Below, one piece after another: positions 21,428 to 33,600 of a stretch of 64,000 nt of DNA (the first letter of the stretch is position 1; the number at the start of each line of letters is the position of its first letter). This stretch comes from Astrocystis sublimbata. Its lineage: Eukaryota; Ascomycota; Sordariomycetes; Xylariales; Xylariaceae. The notes under the pieces are model-generated. The model ran no database searches, was not told where the DNA came from, and worked only from the letters and a program-made list of their open reading frames with translations. The translations under genes were made by a program, and so were the position numbers. The stretch spans positions 1 to 64,000 of the forward strand of contig JAJNNY010000038.1 of NCBI GenBank assembly GCA_022453515.1, read 5' to 3'.

Positions 21428-24000
21428 ATTTCTCTGCGCAAAAGTGATCAAACGCAGGGGCGGACGTTGAGAGCTACTCGTAGGTATGTACTATGTTACA
21501 GACATCCAGGCACGTGGTTATAATCGTAATTTAGTATCTCGTAAGAGAGTCGCTATGTTGTCCCATCCAGCGCCAGATTAGGTAAAATGAACACTTGCGG
21601 TTGGCTCGGCTGGCGAAATGCTCAGGACCGGTTGACCTGGCCTAAACTTAGGTAGGTACCTAAGCACTCGGCGGCGGCACCAACAGGTCCTTATCTGATG
21701 CTCATGCTACCTACTTTGTGGGCCTGCCACCCTGTCCCCCTGTCCCCCTGTCCACCTGTCGCGGGCCTGGCGGCTGCCTTGCAGGGGCACGCAATGCCGG
21801 GCGATCTTGTCGATGCGGCTTACGTGAAATACTAGTAGCTAGACGGCACGCCCTGTTTGGCATCCCAGGACAATCTCTGAACTTTCAAAAGAAGAGGGGG
21901 GGAAGAATGGGGGAAAGGAGGAAAGGAGGAAATACCAATACAATCCGATACGCAGGTGCAGACGCAGGGATGCAAGAAGCTACCTTAGGTACCGAGCCTA
22001 TCTACTATGTAGGTGCCTGTTGTGTTGCGCATCTTGACAAGAGCCTTAGGTACCTACGAAGCCTGGCACTCCCCTCCCCCGTGTGTCCGCGTGTCCCATC
22101 TCGTAAATGTCAGATGGGAAACCAAAATTCCCGGCGCAGGACCCGTACCTGCGCATTAAGCGGTTCGGTATCGGAAGCGTCTATCCCCATCAACTGGAAG
22201 CCTTAGGGGCCTACATAGTAGTACGACGAACGGGGCAAAGGGCATACCAAGATCAGATGTTGACCCCTCGCCCGCCAAGGGAAGGCCTTACTGGTTGCAC
22301 AATTATATAGGTAGTCAATATCGTGGTATCAATAATCGTTGTTACCTCCTAGGTAGGAGGTAGCGTCGACCCGAGGATAATGCATACCCCGTACTATGTA
22401 CATACCTCCTGCTTGACATATGCGTGCATCCATCCATCGTGGTAGTAGGTAGTAGTAACCTTTCGAGCCGTTGAAGTTCAAGGTTCTGTCCATGCCTACC
22501 CCCGCAGAGTCAGGGGGCAGGCAGGCGACGCAGGTTAAGTACTACTACTACTTATGTATGCAGTACTATCTATTCTTTGACACATGCGAAGGAATTTGAA
22601 TGGAGCTGGTAGACGGCATCAGTTCGCCAGGTCTCCGCGGAAAGCTCTTATCGCGGCCCTCCCATTGGCAGCCAGGTTATCGCCTGGTCCAGCTCAGAAG
22701 GGAGGGTTGGATGGAATAGAGCGCCGAGCCATTAATTCGAACCGACCTGTTCGCTATTACGTACCAGTCCACCAACCAAAGTCCATAATTGCCCTCCTTA
22801 TTCAAAGACTCTACTGCCGACTGCTAATGCTAAAGCTGCTCTTCAGAACTCGCGCTCGCTATTGGGGAAGCTTTCCCCCCCTCGCCCCCCTCCAGCTATA
22901 AGGGCTTATTGAGCTCCAGCTTTTACCTAATGCATTCCCCTACACCCACGGGCCTCACAGTACTATTATGTAAGTGCGTGGCAGAAATTCTCTTCTTCAA
23001 AATTTCGTCTGCATACCTCTCGTAAGTACTCGTACTCGTAGACGAAACAGTCCTTCCTTCACACCCGAGAGGACTGATGCGGACCAACCATCGCGCTCCA
23101 TCATTTGACAGAGCAGCCCAGACACCCGGAGAGGGCCTACATCATTTCAGAATTATCCAAGGTTGTTGTACCATGCTAGGTGATTATGATTGACTATGGA
23201 GACTGGGAATAGACGAAGCCGCAATGCGACATAGTCCGCTGTGGGGTTCCCTGGAGTATCTAGTACAGCCCAGTACTTAGGGGTCTCGGGGGGTTTAGAG
23301 ACCCCTAAGATACATGCAACCTTAGATAGGCGGGATAGGATAGGGCCCGTTTCCGTTCTTGTCAGCCTTGTCGACACAAAAGGATGTTGTATGCGAGCGT
23401 TAGAGGCGAGAGGCTCACGCGGAAATCGAACCTCGGCGCATGCTTATCAGTTGCTGTCGAACCCTGGTCGCCTGGCATCCTGGCCCCCTGGGCTTGGGTA
23501 GATAATAGATACTCATGCAGGTCGGTGGGTATCTCACCTACGTAGGTACCTTATGCCATCTCCACAAGGAGTGATCAGACAAGACGAGACCCCGTCACGC
23601 CTGTTCCCCGCGTTCTCGCCTTCTATCGAGCCCCAGCCTACTGCACTCCGTCTTTCCATCTTACCTACCTACTTACATAGTACCAACTTCGAAGTAGGTA
23701 CCTCTAGGCATGTAGGTAACCACCCACCGTGACCGAGCGAAAGATGAGGACACAGCACCCGCACCCGCACCCGCCGCTGATGCTTCAAGCTCTTTCGTGC
23801 TCGTCTCGGGCTCCTGGTACAATAGCATGCTGGCTCCTCGGTCAGGACTCGGTGCTGCCTTGAACTCGCCAAGGTTGTGCGTTGCACAGTGGCGTAGGTC
23901 CTTGTCTTCTAGAATTCGGGGAACGAATTCCACGAGTTGGTTGCAACAAACTCCCCGAAGTCATTGTAGTTGTTTTGGTCACGCCACTATCATATCCGCA

Positions 24001-27000
24001 TCAGTCATGATTCTGTACATAACGCCGTCGCGGATAAGAAGGCACACTCACAGCCTGATGTGCTAATGGCGGGATTTGTGCCATCTGTGTCATTTGGGGT
24101 ATATGGTCTGTTGGGCCCCGTGTCAAGGCATCGAATTGACTCTGGGGGTAACTTGTTAGCAAGACCACAACATGACTGCGCGGTAGTAGCAATAATCCTA
24201 GTAGTAGCCAGACAAGATGGAACGTCTTGGTCTCGCGTCCACAGGCAATTACATGGACATAGTTCGCTTACCCAGTCATATCCACCCTGCGTCTGCGGCA
24301 CTCCTCTCCAGGGGTCCGCCATACTCAAATGATGCTGGGTATCAGCAGCATCATATAACCCTATCGAAGTAGAATTGGGGTCCACCATGTTGAAGCTGCT
24401 GAAGTCGAGCGACGAACTCCCCACCTGGTTCTCGTTGTTGCTACTGTTCCATGACTCTGGGGACGAATCGGTGCCAATGCCGTTCAGCGTCATACCAGCC
24501 ATCGGTGCCGCCTGCTCGTCACCGCTGCTTGCCAGCCCCGACGAATTGTCATCTCGAAGGTCGATGCCCTCAAGACGAATTCCCAGCTGTGTCTGGATCC
24601 TCCCGAGCATCGTGCGCACAACGGCTGCCGCCTTTCGACAGTCCACTACTGTGATAGCCACTGGGAGATTTCAAGTTAGGGACGCGATCTACCGGCAACT
24701 TGACTGGGGAGGAGGAGGGGGGACTGTGTGTGCATCACGTACTATCCATCCAAATTTGGTATGAATGTTGGAGCATTTGGATCAACGACTGTTTGGTAAC
24801 AGATGGTGTACACGTTGCCATCCAGTCGGTGCCGTCCTCGCTTTCGCTGTTCTGCTGTACTGCGAGGGCGACTATCATATCGGCAAGCAAGAAGTCGTTG
24901 ATTGCCAAAGAGGCAAGAAACCACCCATTCTGCCGGAGGATGGCTCCTGGCCTGGTCGCCACGAACATGGTACTTTGATAGTCCAGGAGTGCCACGGCAG
25001 CCTCGAGACATGTCCGGCGAGAATAGTCGTGTTCCTTGAGCGGCCGCGGATCAACGAGATACCGACGGTGTAGCACGCATCTGCTTTTTTGATAGAGACT
25101 AGCGATTCCAAAGCGCTGTATAACAAGCATCGGTGCGTCTGTGACGCACTCGGATAGAGGCTTGACCTTCATGAACACCGGAACGGTCGACCACACGTCC
25201 TGGATGCGCGCATCGACGCGCATGACCTCAGCGTACGTAGGCAGAGTCAACTGGTGTGAAAGCCGCGCGACAAGACCGAAACCGCGCGCTATCTTTGCCT
25301 TGTAAATAGGATACGTAACAGGAGTATACTCAGTCGCCGGACGCGACTGATAGCACTGCAGTCAGCAATTGCTGTTTGGAGTAAAGAGACTGCTTATAAC
25401 TTGATCGTTCCCAGAGATCCCAGGAACACATATCCCTGTTAGGGTGATATGTGCCTCGGAGCCCTGCAGGAAGCATGAGATCACGGGGAAAAGAAAGACT
25501 CCAATTGTTACATACTGGTGGGAGCTCCGTGCAATTCTCGTCAAAATCGGAATCGAGCAAGTTGCGTGGCAAGGCCGTGTCACTTTCTATGCCATGTATC
25601 ATACATGGAAGGCCCAGATGGAAAGAAACCATGAGGTCGATTTGAATAACGAGATTCCACATGCGCCGGCGCATCTCTCCCTTGTATGCCGTAATACGGG
25701 GAAGAGTACTAGGGTCTCTATGTAGGCCCATCTTTAGCATCAGCCGTATCGTCGTTGAGCATAAGAGATAACAGTTCATTTGTGAGACGCGATTGACAAG
25801 AAAATCGGCTTCCGTATACAATACCAGGGCCTGTAAAGTAAAGGGGCCTGGCTGGGAGTATTTGCCCGCTATCAATGCCCAGCCGCATAGACCTCGGTAG
25901 TGCCGAAATCTGTCCACTATGAGAAACAAGGAGTTAAAGATGTCATAATATCAAATGGTATACAGAATTCTCGGGGCACATACTGGCTGGCTCGGATGTG
26001 TCAACTTCGAGCTCGTGGGGTGACTATATATAGTACACTGGAGTTAGTTATCTCTGCTTACAGCAACATATACATACCCCTTGTTCTGGGAGCATACAGA
26101 TGATTGGGAGAAGGTGAGTCTACTGAGGTTGTTCATGCCCTCGAGACATGCCACCATGAAAACTCCGGTGACTTACCTGAAAGGAGGAAAAGAAGATCCC
26201 GAGGGCTAAAATCATGTATAGCGAAGCTATCCAGTGTATGTCTGCGCGATACCTATCTTTCAAGAATTCATTGTAAATCGATAAAAAAGTAGGTTTGTGA
26301 ATGATGTCTAGTCACGCTTAGTACCCGGAACTTGTAAATCTGGGTACAAGATGAGGGGGGTTGACGTACGCTGAGACGGGCTATTAGAGTTGAAATAACG
26401 GTTCATTAACCTATCCATGATACTTTTCTCTGGCAGCATGTCCAGCAACTCTGCCTTGTTGCGCGGTGCGCCTCTGGTAAGCATGAGCAATTCGCTCGGT
26501 CCCAGACTTTCGTAAGGATCATCCACTGTGGTGATGGCGATGAGCTTTTGGAATCGCTTAGGGAGACGACACGATGTTTCGAGTCCAGAAAGACCATGAA
26601 ACGGGTTGATAGCCAAGGTGACGACGACCCTACTGCGGTAGTGGCTGAGGGCATGGAGAGAAAGCAAATGCAACTATGACTTACTATCGAGCTCGGGAAC
26701 ATCTGGGTCTTCGAAGTAGGTTTTGAGATCTTCGAGGTCATCTAAGATGGCCATAAAATGTGTGCCGCCCACGAAATTTGTCACGCGATCGCCGTGAACA
26801 ACGGAGCCGCTCGTATTGCGTTCTGCCGTCATGCCTGTCAAATTACCGTTCCCATCCGCGTCGACCATGCCTCGTACCATGCCCTCCAGGTGTCTAAGAC
26901 GGGCCGCCATGGTCTTCACCGGCTTTACTTTTTCCTGTCGCGGGGCGTAGGCGCATGCGTCCGGCTTCCCTCGCTTGACGCATTGGCTGCAGGGCGTGGT

Positions 27001-27168
27001 GCGATCACACTTGAGCTTGGAGAAACGACAAGGACGACATGAAAGCAGGACCCTCGTACGCTTTGTTGGCGCTGAAGGCGCTGGAGCATTGTCTCGAGGA
27101 TGTGCATCACTGTTGCCGTCAATTTCCCGAGGACTGACATTCAATCCATTGCTCTCGGGAGATGCCAT
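24001..27168 (-). CDS. Zn2Cys6 transcription factor with fungal-specific TF domain
   Basis: Eight exons: 27168-26685, 26525-26370, 26307-26177, 26023-25984, 25916-25516, 25346-24743, 24660-24272 and 24141-24001; 781 aa. The zinc cluster at residues 44-72 is Cys-X2-Cys-X6-Cys-X5-Cys-X2-Cys-X8-Cys, followed by a short coiled coil (MAARLRHLEGMVRGMV). The middle region (RYFNSNSPSQHIIHKPTFLS, RRRMWNLVIQIDLMVSFHLG, ELPPSRPATEYTPVTYPIYK) is the standard fungal transcription-factor regulatory domain. The C-terminus is low complexity and probably an activation region. Target genes are unknown. Most junctions recreate conserved motifs; the 159-nt first and 153-nt third introns are less certain and could hide small extra exons. 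The gene sits alone between long gene-free intervals. Confidence 0.88.
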
Positions 27169-27426
27169 ATCTCGCGCTCGGATCCTGGATGGCGAGAGGG
27201 GATCAACCGAGTTGCTGTAAGTTCCAGATGATATTGCATTCCCCAGCCAATAGGCACGCAAAGAGTTGTATGTTTAGTTCAGGAGGTTGCTGCAACGAAG
27301 CCTGTCCAAATAGAATATAAGCAGGATCCGGCTTACAGTCGAGGAGGATATCTACCGAGGATACTTGGCGTCCCCAAATACCTAGTACCATGACCCACTT
27401 GGATGCTTGGACCTCGCGACCTACTT

Positions 27427-27470
27427 ACTATAGCCCCCCCTCGCCCCCTCGCCCCCCGAGCCCCTATAGT
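27427..27470 (-). promoter_or_regulatory. Putative G-quadruplex block in a promoter
   Basis: On the minus (coding) strand four G-runs of 4, 6, 5 and 7 are separated by 3-nt loops, a textbook G4 pattern. The block is flanked by ACTATAG (27427-27433) and its inverse CTATAGT (27464-27470). Confidence 0.5.
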
Positions 27471-27472
27471 AC

Positions 27473-27492
27473 CTACCTACCTAGGTAGGTAG
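27473..27492. repeat. 20-bp perfect palindrome
   Basis: CTACCTACCTAGGTAGGTAG, immediately beside the C-rich block and upstream of the Zn2Cys6 gene starting at 27168. Confidence 0.85.
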
Positions 27493-28462
27493 TTCACCAT
27501 GTGCATTGAAAGACAGACAAGGTAGGTTCGTGATGTTTATAACACATGAATCACGTTCACTACGGTCAGCTTATACTCCAGATGAAGTATTATCCTTGGC
27601 CTTTATAACTCTTTCAAACATCTCTCAACCCCTGCAAAATACGAGTTCGATGGATTCCAGACGGATAATTTGTATTGGCGTCGTGGTTATTCTTCATACC
27701 GCGTAATAGAATGCACTATAACATTTCATCCAGGTCGGTATCGGCGTACCTAAGTTGAGAAGGCATCGTACGTTTAAGTTAAGGTTGCTCCGTAACATGA
27801 TTGGCTGAGTGTTCCTAGGCTTACTGTTTCTCAAGCCTGGCGACTTGGCATTGCAATAATTAGCTGCTAGGAACGTATTATTTAACAATCCAGGGGTTAT
27901 TGGCCCCTGACGACATTATTCATACATCGACAAACCCGAACATATATGCGTTTGAGGTTTAACCATGAGTCTGAAGCAGCCTCACACCGTATGAAGACCA
28001 GAAACCAAAGATATATCCATCGCTTGAACATTTACCAACCCAAGCGAGACATTGTAATACTCAATAATTATGCTAACAAGAATGAACGAATCGCTCTGCC
28101 TTTATGATTCACACCTTGGAACGCTGGAATACACGTAGCTTGCAACCAATTCGTACAATATTATTGTAACACATCTCTGGTAGATACGCATCTATAATTC
28201 TGTAGACTGAGCGAGTACATCTCCATCTTCGAGATCAGTTGGCCCCCACGCACCTCTCCATCTCTCTGTCAACAGCCTTCCCCGTTCACGGCAAGCAGCT
28301 TTTATGTTTGAAGGATTGGACCAGCCAGATGTATAAAATTGTATAAAGTGAATGGGGCCTCAACGCTGCGCGATAATGAGAAAATAACTTTTAGCCTCCG
28401 CCGAGGACGAAGTAAAGGCTGGATGCAGATACGGTGCCACTGAAGAATGAAACATGCCGAAA

Positions 28463-30633
28463 TCACCAAACGATCTTAGTTGCACGCGTCCGTAGGTCGG
28501 GCATACCAGGGATCAACCCTCTGGTGCCGCATTGAAGAATGGCGACTCGTTTTTGAAGATCAAATTCGACGGCTCGAACCATAACTCGTTTCCTCTCCGG
28601 CACCAATCTCGTTTCGCTTTGTGATTGAGGAGACAATGGCGAACTGTCTCTCCTACTTTCCCAGCGTGCATTACCGCCGGGGCCAAGAGGAGAGTCATCG
28701 ATGAACGCGGGCGAGCCATTAGATAACGAGACAGGACTCCCTATAGACAACCTGCCGCGCTCAGTAGAGCTCGAAAGGGGACGAGGAGCGTCAGCAACTC
28801 CGTCCTCCTCCTCCTCCTCAATAGTGGCAATCCAGTTTCCAATTCGGGCACAAAGCTCGCTATCCCACATGCCTTCTCTTCGCGAGCTGGTTCGTAATAG
28901 TTGGATGGCCTGTTTGCGAGTGAGAACGTCGCGGCATTTCGTGGCGACGACGAACAGTGGCGGGACGATACCCAGATCTGCGCTGAAACTTGGCTTTATA
29001 TGACGAGCAGTGTACTCGCCCCCAAAAATGTCCGGATGGACGGGTTGATGCTGACAGAAATCCAAATTCGGGCATCTTCTTGTAGCAGCCCGTCGCTCTT
29101 CATCTCCGATAACCTCCATAGCCAAGTTGACAATTTCTCGAAAGTACGGGAGAAATTGATCGAATGCCGATTCGCTGTCACTAAATGTCATGTTAAAGAG
29201 GATACGACCCATTATCTGATTCATCTTCAAGACCGCAATTGCCGTTTTCTCTTGCGTACTTTTCGCTGGGGCCATACGAGAGGCAAGGATTGGGTCGAAG
29301 GCCCTTGACCACGCTTCCATTTGCGTCTCGAACCCCATGCCATATTGTTTCAGCTCCAGCGGGAGGATGTTCATGGGCATCATTTTAACATATGCTGACA
29401 TCTCCTCGGTAAATCTCATGATCTTCTCGCACAGCGTATCCCACGCTAGCCTTCCTTCGTGTAAAGATGAGAAGATATCAGGTATCTGAGCTTTATTAGT
29501 TGACACTGGCGGACCGCCACCCGAGATAGGTGATGTTGCAGATGCCGCGGCATTGGGAGTAAGCCGGATGACATATGGCTGAGGGAAATGAAAAGCCATG
29601 TCGTATGATTTCGCCTGTATGGCTAGACGAGTGAACATCTGGATAAGGTCCTGTTCCACTGGTTCTTCAGGTTGTGGAAGACTGGCTTGGCGGCGCTCAG
29701 CACGAAGTGTTTCCAACAGAGCAAGTCCGCTTTGTATCTGCGAGATCGCCTGTCTGTGGTCGCCAACAAATGAATCGAAACAAGCTAGTAATACAGATGC
29801 CATTAGACTCATCCTTTTCTTGGACTGGTCATAAGAGGCTGAGGTGACGATTGCCCTAATGGCTAGGGAGTAGTGCTTGAAGGCAACTTCCCAATGCTGA
29901 TTGGCATTATCTGAATGATCAATTTCGGAGGGCGAACCCGGTGGCGATTCCGATATCTTCTCAAGCGTTTTGTAGAGGGCGCCCAATGCAACGACGGCAT
30001 GCCTGATCGCTTCTTCACAGTGGCATTCTTGTAATACCCGCCTGGTCCAGAATGAAGAATCGAAGAAACCAGACAGCTCACTGGCAGTGTAATCTCTGAA
30101 GAGTTGGAAATATTGACCCTCGCGAAAGTCAAAGGGGATAGTCGACGGTTGGTGCAGTATCAACGAGGCATGCCTCGGGGTCTCCGGGGGGGTGAGGGCT
30201 CTTGAAGGAGTCGGGGGCATGGGAGAAATGATTTGCACGGGTGAGGTTTTCGGTGGAGGCGAGCGTACAATCCCAATGGGTTGGCCAGTTGGCTTAGGCG
30301 CAATGAGCTTCTCCTCATAGATTTTGGGTCTAGGAGGTGGAGGATAGCCGGTACATTGTTTCCTGGAACGGACGCACTGCGTGCATGCTGGTCGCCTTTC
30401 ATCGCATTTGATACGTCGTTGCCTGTGACGGTTGTATAAGAAAGTTGACCCTATCGGCGAGTGTGCTACAAAGGACTGTGGCGAAATGCTACTTACTTGC
30501 AGTTAAGACAGCCAGTCTTGACTTTAGGTTTGCTTATCCGGACTCTCCTCGGCTTTTGAGCATCGCCACCCCCAGCAGAGCCGCTGTCGAAAGGCGATGC
30601 GCAAACCATGCCTGCACCAAGCAAACCTGCCAT
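28463..30633 (-). CDS. Zn2Cys6 transcription factor (C6 finger protein)
   Basis: Two exons, 30633-30497 and 30422-28463, give 698 aa. The zinc cluster at residues 42-69 is Cys-X2-Cys-X6-Cys-X6-Cys-X2-Cys-X6-Cys (VKTGCLNCK joined to QRRIKCDERRPACTQC); the 74-nt intron interrupts it just after the second cysteine, a position I believe is conserved in many such genes. The rest is the Fungal_trans_2-like regulatory region: a helical segment around FRDYTASELSGFFDSSFWTR and HYSLAIRAIVTSAS. Homologues of this layout are often annotated only as 'C6 finger domain protein'. The start at 30633 is chosen because the zinc cluster is normally near the N-terminus; the frame is open to 30720. It lies in tandem with the other regulator, separated by 1.3 kb, but they share little sequence outside the zinc cluster. 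Confidence 0.9.
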
Positions 30634-33600
30634 GCTGGACGAATTCAAATGTGCGCTATTCACAGACGGCTCGCACACGCGACCATGACAAGATGACGTA
30701 CGGCGCGATTTTACCTGCACTCAGCATAGACTTGTTCTTGAACAAGCCCGGTAACTGCGCACCAGCTGACCTGCAATTGTAACTGATGGTGGTGTCGGAA
30801 CATGCGCTTACTAGCAGCAACTACCGCAGTCCGTGGCTTGGATCAGGTGGAAGCCGACCGGGGATCATCGGCGGAGATAGAGGCGATGGAAGAGAGTCGT
30901 GTTCGTGGGATGTAAACTGCACACGAGGCTTCGTTGTTGCTTCGTTGTTGCGCTGGTGCTGTAAGGTGGAGGAGCTCGGGCGAGGCAACCAGGAGGGATG
31001 GTGTAAAATAACGTTGCGAAGTAGACGCAGTGAGCTGTGCTAATAGGAGCTAATAGGACTGTCGTTGTTGCACGTCGCTCATAGCGCGCATCAAGGAATC
31101 AATTAGGTACGATTGAAGAACTATGGGAATCCCCGCGGTGGCAGGATGGGCTGAGGGGGGAGTGGCAAGCAAGCATTGGTTGGCAAGCAAGCATTGGTAA
31201 TATTGTGAAGGGATGGATGGATAGCTTAGGTAGGTAGGTACCTGGATGCCTGGGAGCTGGGGAGCTGGGGGTGGGCTGTATGTATGCGCACGCGGCGGAG
31301 AGTCTCGAGGCTAAGTTGAGTGTGATGATTTATGATTTATCAGGGATGCAGACTGGGATTCAGGTGTGCCAGGATCATGACCGAATGCCTAGACCCGGAC
31401 GGCGTCGCATGCAGAGCGAGACGAGGGGAATCCGTTAATTTGGGTCACTGTAATCGTGCACCAAGGGTGGAACCCGCAATATCCGCGATGAGGGTAGGTA
31501 GTAGGTAGGTAAGGGAACAACGGGAACAACGGGACCAACCGTGCAACCGTGCAACAGGAAATCGCCGTAGGTAGCTCGGGTAGGGAGGGTTGGAAACACG
31601 ACACGGTAGAAGTTGATGCAGTGAGTGCCTGCCTACCTACGGAGGTAGGTAGTAGGAGGTAGGAGGTAGGAGGTATGATGGGGTTCAACAGACGCTACCG
31701 CCTTCGATATATATCCTACTCGTACCTACTCCTAGGTAAGGTAGGTTAGGTAAGTATCTTATGTTTGTGGCAGGGTAGGTTGATCAACGTAGCGTGGACA
31801 GAAACGATGGCAAAACGTTTGAAGGAAGATTGTTCAATTGCCTACAGTCCCTGTGGGCCAGGACATTCATATATTAATGAGATGCTTATATGAGACGTGA
31901 GAATCTAGTTCACTATACCTACATATGTAGGTTTATGGGTACCTATATCTTTTAGCTCTCCTAGCCGGCTGTGGGTCTCCCTTCCGCCCATCTTCCCACT
32001 ACCCAAGGCGCTTGACAGCGTCATGCGTGACTGTCTGCAACCTCAGTTGAGCTGTTCAATCTTATAAGTGGATGGCAAGCGACATCCCCTGCACGGCGTA
32101 TGCACGATGTGACTGCCACTCAGGTGGGCACCTCAGGAAGATACTTGGACTGCTTACTACCTACCTTACCTCGAGACTCGACGGCACTCTAGGTACATGT
32201 AGTGTATCACAGGCGTCTGTTTCAAGTAATCCTCTAGAATCTTTTGACCTGTGCGGTGCCTATATGTAAGTATTAATGATTGGTTACGGAGCAGTTCGGA
32301 ATTGTTCACCCACTCTCTCACGATAACATCAGCGAGTCGTAGGGACCTACCTACCTACTTTGAAGAAAGTAAAGTAGGCAGGCAAGGCAGCTAAGATATC
32401 CAACCCAGCCCGTCGCCACCTGCACCGTGTTGAAGTGATTGGACACTGCAAGTACAGATGTACGTGTATGCAACATGGTGGTTTCTACTATGTACTTTCT
32501 GGAGCATGCCCCTGGATGTCGATGATACCCACCATTTCTCAGCCCTACAAAGAAAGTCCCTGCCTGCATCCTCTAGTAGGTATTCCTGCCTCCGTCTAAA
32601 GTCTGAATCCCACCATGTAGCTATGATGTACCAGGAAGCTCGTGGCCACATACCGTCGCCATCAATAACCAGCTCTTGCATTCCACAACAGAAAGAACTC
32701 GGAAGTTGCGGAACTTGTTGCCAGTCAGACTAATGCATCGTGAGCATCGTGGGAATCGTGCGCCGAGGACACACGTGTCCCAAACAAAGTACCTACTACC
32801 TACTACCTACCCTCGCGAGCTCGCTACCTACTCGAAGAACTGCGCCGCGCCGTCGCAGCTAGCCAGACAGACCCCTCGACCCGTCCTCGCCGTCCAACCA
32901 ATCCAGGGAAATAAAACAGAGCCGAGATTTTATAATCCGCCTTGAGATCAGCCCTACGGATCCTTCCCACACAAGCCCAATTTTATCCAGTTGGTAGCGG
33001 CACCAAGCCCCACAGATCGCAACCAGATCGCAACCAGATCGCACGAAATTTGAATTGGGGTCCGACATGCCATCAACTCACAGCGCCCGGCGCTGGCAAC
33101 GGCATACCTATCACAGGCGGCAATGGTCGTCAAGATTCGGATCGGCGGCCTCATCGCCACGCCGTCGTTCTGTCCGTTGCTTCCCCATGCTGTGAGGCTT
33201 GTCCGGCACTAACTTACTCACAACACAGCACATATTCAACCAATTTCTGTAACGAATCTCTCAGTGCGTAAGATCAGGAAGTTGAAGAAGAAAATGTCTG
33301 AGACTCGTTTATTTTTCGCCTGGCACCTTTATGAATATGAGCACAAGCTCGCTTAATGAACGCCAATGGGTTGCCGTCGAGTGTTGCTTTCTTACACATC
33401 AATCACCACATACGATTGACAAGCCAAAAACATTCTATTTCGCGTAAATCATGTCAACAACATGCCTGTATTGAGCATTGTCTAATAATTTCTCTGGTTC
33501 ATGAAGACGGTGGAATACAGGCGGCTAATGCCAGTGAAGTCAGTACCTTTACGGGGGTATTTCTCCTAATACACTAACCCCCCCAAATCCGGTATTTCGT

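Larger units (their letters stand above)
18972..24000. other. 5-kb gene-free interval upstream of nmr1
   Basis: No gene is supported. It holds a GATA cluster (19490-19530), a GTGTAA-type hexamer array (19937-20023), 18- and 20-bp palindromes (20380-20397, 20660-20679), a GAA tract (21389-21427), CCTGTCCCC repeats near 21728 and many TACCTAGG words. The left part presumably contains the nmr1 promoter and long leader. Open frames such as 21718-22206 (+) lack any family signature. Confidence 0.5.
27169..28462. promoter_or_regulatory. Upstream region of the first Zn2Cys6 gene
   Basis: 1.3 kb without a gene, being the 5' side of the regulator ending at 24001 and the 3' side of the next one. It contains a C-rich block flanked by a 7-bp inverted repeat (27427-27470) and a 20-bp palindrome (27473-27492), about 260-330 bp upstream of the ATG. 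Confidence 0.5.

Noticed and set aside
21718..22206. 162-codon plus-strand frame
   Set aside because: Composition dominated by CCTGTCCCC and GGAAAGGAGG repeats; no homology that I recognise.
23415..23440. GGTTCGATTTCC-like box on the minus strand
   Set aside because: The flanks do not form a T-arm or acceptor stem; chance resemblance to a B box.
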